Source: Saccharibacillus sp. O23 (GTDB lineage Bacteria; Bacillota; Bacilli; Paenibacillales; Paenibacillaceae). From it: a DNA stretch of 64,000 nt. The stretch covers positions 1-64,000 of the forward strand of contig NZ_NJDE01000008.1 in NCBI RefSeq assembly GCF_002205895.1. The letters are read 5' to 3'. Of this stretch, positions 62,375-64,000 are shown in pieces; position 1 is the stretch's first letter; every line of letters begins with the position of its first letter. Under the pieces are notes generated by a model. That model was given only the letters and a program-made list of their open reading frames with translations. It ran no database searches and was not told the DNA's origin. Both the position numbers and the translations under genes were made by a program.

Positions 62375-63277
62375 TCACCGTTCGGCCCTTCCGCGCCTTG
62401 CCGTGCGCGCGACCGCTTCCGCCACGGTCGCTTCCAGTCGAGCCGGAAGATCATGCCCCATGCCTTCAAGCAGCAGCCACTCCGCTCCCGGTATCGCGCG
62501 GGCCGTGTCTTCGCCGCAGATCGGCGGGAACATCGGATCGTCGCTTCCGTGTACGACCAGCGCCGGAACGCGGATCGTCGCCAGCTTCGGCCGACGGTCT
62601 CCCGACAACGCGATCGCGGCGATCTGCCGGCCGGTGCTGCCCGGATCGTAAGCCCTCCGCGCTTCTTCGCGAATCATGGCCCGATAAGTTTCTTCGTCGA
62701 ACGGATATCCCGTGCCCGCGATTCGTTTGGCGAACGCCGCGCCGTTCGCCAGAAAACCGGCTTCGTCCTCGAACGGATTCGGCGCGGGCCGAGTCATCAT
62801 CGCCATGACGTCGGGAGCCGCCGGCGGAAGTTCCGGATTGCCGGAGCTGGACATGATCGACACCAGCGAGAGCACCCGATCCGGATAGGATGCCGCCGCG
62901 AGCTGCGCGATCATCCCGCCCATCGAACGGCCGACCAGATGCGCCCGCTTAATACCCAATCCGTCCAGCAAACCGATCGCGTCTTCCGCCATATCGCCCA
63001 GCGTATACGGAAGGTTCGGCAGTTTGCCCGCGGACAGGGCCGCCGCCAATTCGGCGAAATCCAGCGGCGGGTACTGTTTGAACGAAGTCGAACCGCCGGT
63101 ATCCCGGTTGTCGAACCGAATGACCCGAAAGCCTTGATCCGCCAGCAGTTCGCAGAACGAATCGGTCCAACGGATTCTCTGCGTTCCCAATCCCGCGATC
63201 AGCAAAACGGCCTCGCCGGCCGGACTGCCGAACTCGTCGTAAGCCAGCTCGATCCCGTTAGCGGCGATCCGCTTCAT
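62375..63277 (-). CDS. Alpha/beta hydrolase
   Basis: 300 residues. Nucleophile Ser118 in LVGRSMGGMIAQLAA, oxyanion-side AGLGTQRIRW, acid in VVHGSDDPMFPP and His in LLEGMGHDLP. Closest to the RsbQ/aclacinomycin-methylesterase-like group of haloalkane-dehalogenase-type enzymes. Substrate unknown. Its start overlaps the end of the DUF2239 gene by 20 nt, so the two are translated together from the double-operator promoter. Confidence 0.9.
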   Translation of the reverse strand: MKRIAANGIELAYDEFGSPAGEAVLLIAGLGTQRIRWTDSFCELLADQGFRVIRFDNRDTGGSTSFKQYPPLDFAELAAALSAGKLPNLPYTLGDMAEDAIGLLDGLGIKRAHLVGRSMGGMIAQLAAASYPDRVLSLVSIMSSSGNPELPPAAPDVMAMMTRPAPNPFEDEAGFLANGAAFAKRIAGTGYPFDEETYRAMIREEARRAYDPGSTGRQIAAIALSGDRRPKLATIRVPALVVHGSDDPMFPPICGEDTARAIPGAEWLLLEGMGHDLPARLEATVAEAVARTARRGRAER

Positions 63278-63905
63278 GGGTCTTCTCTCCTCTCTGATCG
63301 GATTCGGCGAAAGCTTCCGCGGCCAAGAGGCTCGCGTAACGCGCGACGTCCGTCCCCCAATTTGCGATGCAGCGTTCGAAACGCTCCCGATTCCCGGCGT
63401 ACAGCTCGCGCAGCGCTTCTTCGTATCCGTCGAAATCTCCGGCGATCGCCGTCATGAACCGATAGGCGGCTTCCTTCGCTTCGCGTTTCTTCGCTTGTTC
63501 TTCGCCGGCGCGACGCGCTTCTTCCACCAACTTGCGCAGCGTGACCGAAGCGCCGCCCGGCTGGCTTTTGAGCCATTCCCAATGCCGCGGCAGCAGCGTG
63601 ACTTCGCCCGATACCACGCCGAGCTTGGGACGTCCGACTTTGGCCGTCGGCTTTGCGTCCTGCTCTTCGCTCGCAGCGTTTTCCGACGGTTCCGCCGATT
63701 CGTAAACGGGTTCTTCCGGTTCGTCGCGCGGATCGAGATCGACTTGGCTTCCCGTGCGGTCGTCGAAGATCAGCAGACGGGCAAGACGCCGTTCGTCCAA
63801 AGTTTGCCGAATCCGAGCGGATACCTCGCCCAGCGAACCTGCCGCCACGATATGCCGATCCACAAAAGCCGTATATTTCGACTGCGTACTTTTTGTCAGT
63901 TCCAT
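63258..63905 (-). CDS. DUF2239 family protein
   Basis: 215 residues, AAAGGAG site. Matches DUF2239: KYTAFVDRHIVAAGSLGEVSARIRQTLDERRLARLLIFDDRTGSQVDLDPR, and a helical second half GRPKLGVVSGEVTLLPRHWEWLKSQPGGASVTLRKLVEEARR. An acidic linker (about 62-88) joins the two. Function unknown. First gene of the unit with the hydrolase. Confidence 0.88.
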   Translation of the reverse strand: MELTKSTQSKYTAFVDRHIVAAGSLGEVSARIRQTLDERRLARLLIFDDRTGSQVDLDPRDEPEEPVYESAEPSENAASEEQDAKPTAKVGRPKLGVVSGEVTLLPRHWEWLKSQPGGASVTLRKLVEEARRAGEEQAKKREAKEAAYRFMTAIAGDFDGYEEALRELYAGNRERFERCIANWGTDVARYASLLAAEAFAESDQRGEKTHEADRR

Positions 63906-63934
63906 TTTTATACTTCTCCTTTCTTACGTTCCTA

Positions 63935-63981
63935 TTTTATCCGGGTAAAAATAAAAAGTCAATATTACCCGGGTAATATTA
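63935..63981 (-). promoter_or_regulatory. Promoter of the DUF2239/hydrolase unit with two related operators
   Basis: Minus strand: TTGACT (63958-63963), 17 bp, TAAAAT (63935-63940). AATATTACCCGGGTAATATT (63962-63981) is a perfect 20-bp palindrome abutting the -35 element; TTTTATCCGGGTAAAA (63936-63951) is a second dyad with one mismatch over the -10/spacer. Centres are 28 bp apart. Confidence 0.88.
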
Positions 63982-64000
63982 CGGAATAGGCTCGGATATG

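Overview
The window reads as a chromosomal segment of a GC-rich, Gram-positive member of the Bacillales. Paenibacillaceae is most likely, and a Saccharibacillus- or Paenibacillus-like genome would fit. The evidence is strong AGGAGG ribosome binding sites, TTGACA/TATAAT-type promoters, A-run/T-run hairpin terminators, YesM/YesN-type two-component systems beside sugar ABC importers, S-layer homology (SLH) proteins, a YtxJ/BrxC bacillithiol protein and a Bacillus-type myo-inositol regulon. The genus is inference. I see no rRNA, tRNA, phage, transposase or cas gene.

Layout. 1-746: 5' part of a YesN-type response regulator that runs off the window. 976-5767: a seven-gene leftward unit (membrane proteins, P-loop kinase, EF-Tu-like small protein, two overlapping methyltransferases) ending in a terminator. 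5879-12489: a methyltransferase, oleate hydratase with an upstream TetR gene and tandem operators, an ABC-permease remnant, an NhaP-type antiporter, a TauE/SafE exporter and a small unknown protein. 12880-17601: a four-gene Gld-type ABC exporter. 17929-20815: a YhgE/Pip-type membrane protein, TetR regulator and membrane-anchored Mrr-like nuclease, with a clear promoter/operator. 20877-23714: SUKH, cupin, SLH, YtxJ and alkyltransferase-like proteins. 24339-28525: an accessory patch of unknown genes with two paralogous leucine-rich-repeat proteins. 28772-39388: myo-inositol catabolism, iolABCD-J as one unit, iolEG as another, two DeoR/IolR-like regulators, and three promoters carrying 11-bp phased IolR-like boxes. 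39483-50797: MFS exporters, a cell-wall subtilase with SLH domain, a formate/nitrite channel, a DUF1629-like protein, a glutamine amidotransferase, lipoproteins and an AraC regulator. 51495-57929: a carbohydrate ABC importer with its YesM/YesN pair. 58292-62187: an AraC regulator divergent from a two-domain FAD oxidoreductase. 62375-63981: an alpha/beta hydrolase and a DUF2239 protein behind a doubly operated promoter.

The most unusual content is non-coding. Five intergenic regions carry arrays of exactly four ~25-bp partly palindromic units. Three motif families are used, but the geometry is nearly the same each time: unit centres about 51, 61 and 51 bp apart (50, 70, 50 in one family), with unrelated spacers. 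A separate ~67-bp dispersed repeat has supplied the last ~25 codons of the amidotransferase gene. Both classes deserve genome-wide comparison.

Functionally the window is geared to plant- or soil-derived carbon: inositol and another sugar are imported or catabolised under two-component, DeoR and probably CcpA control, alongside secreted wall proteins and several TetR/AraC-controlled transport or stress functions.
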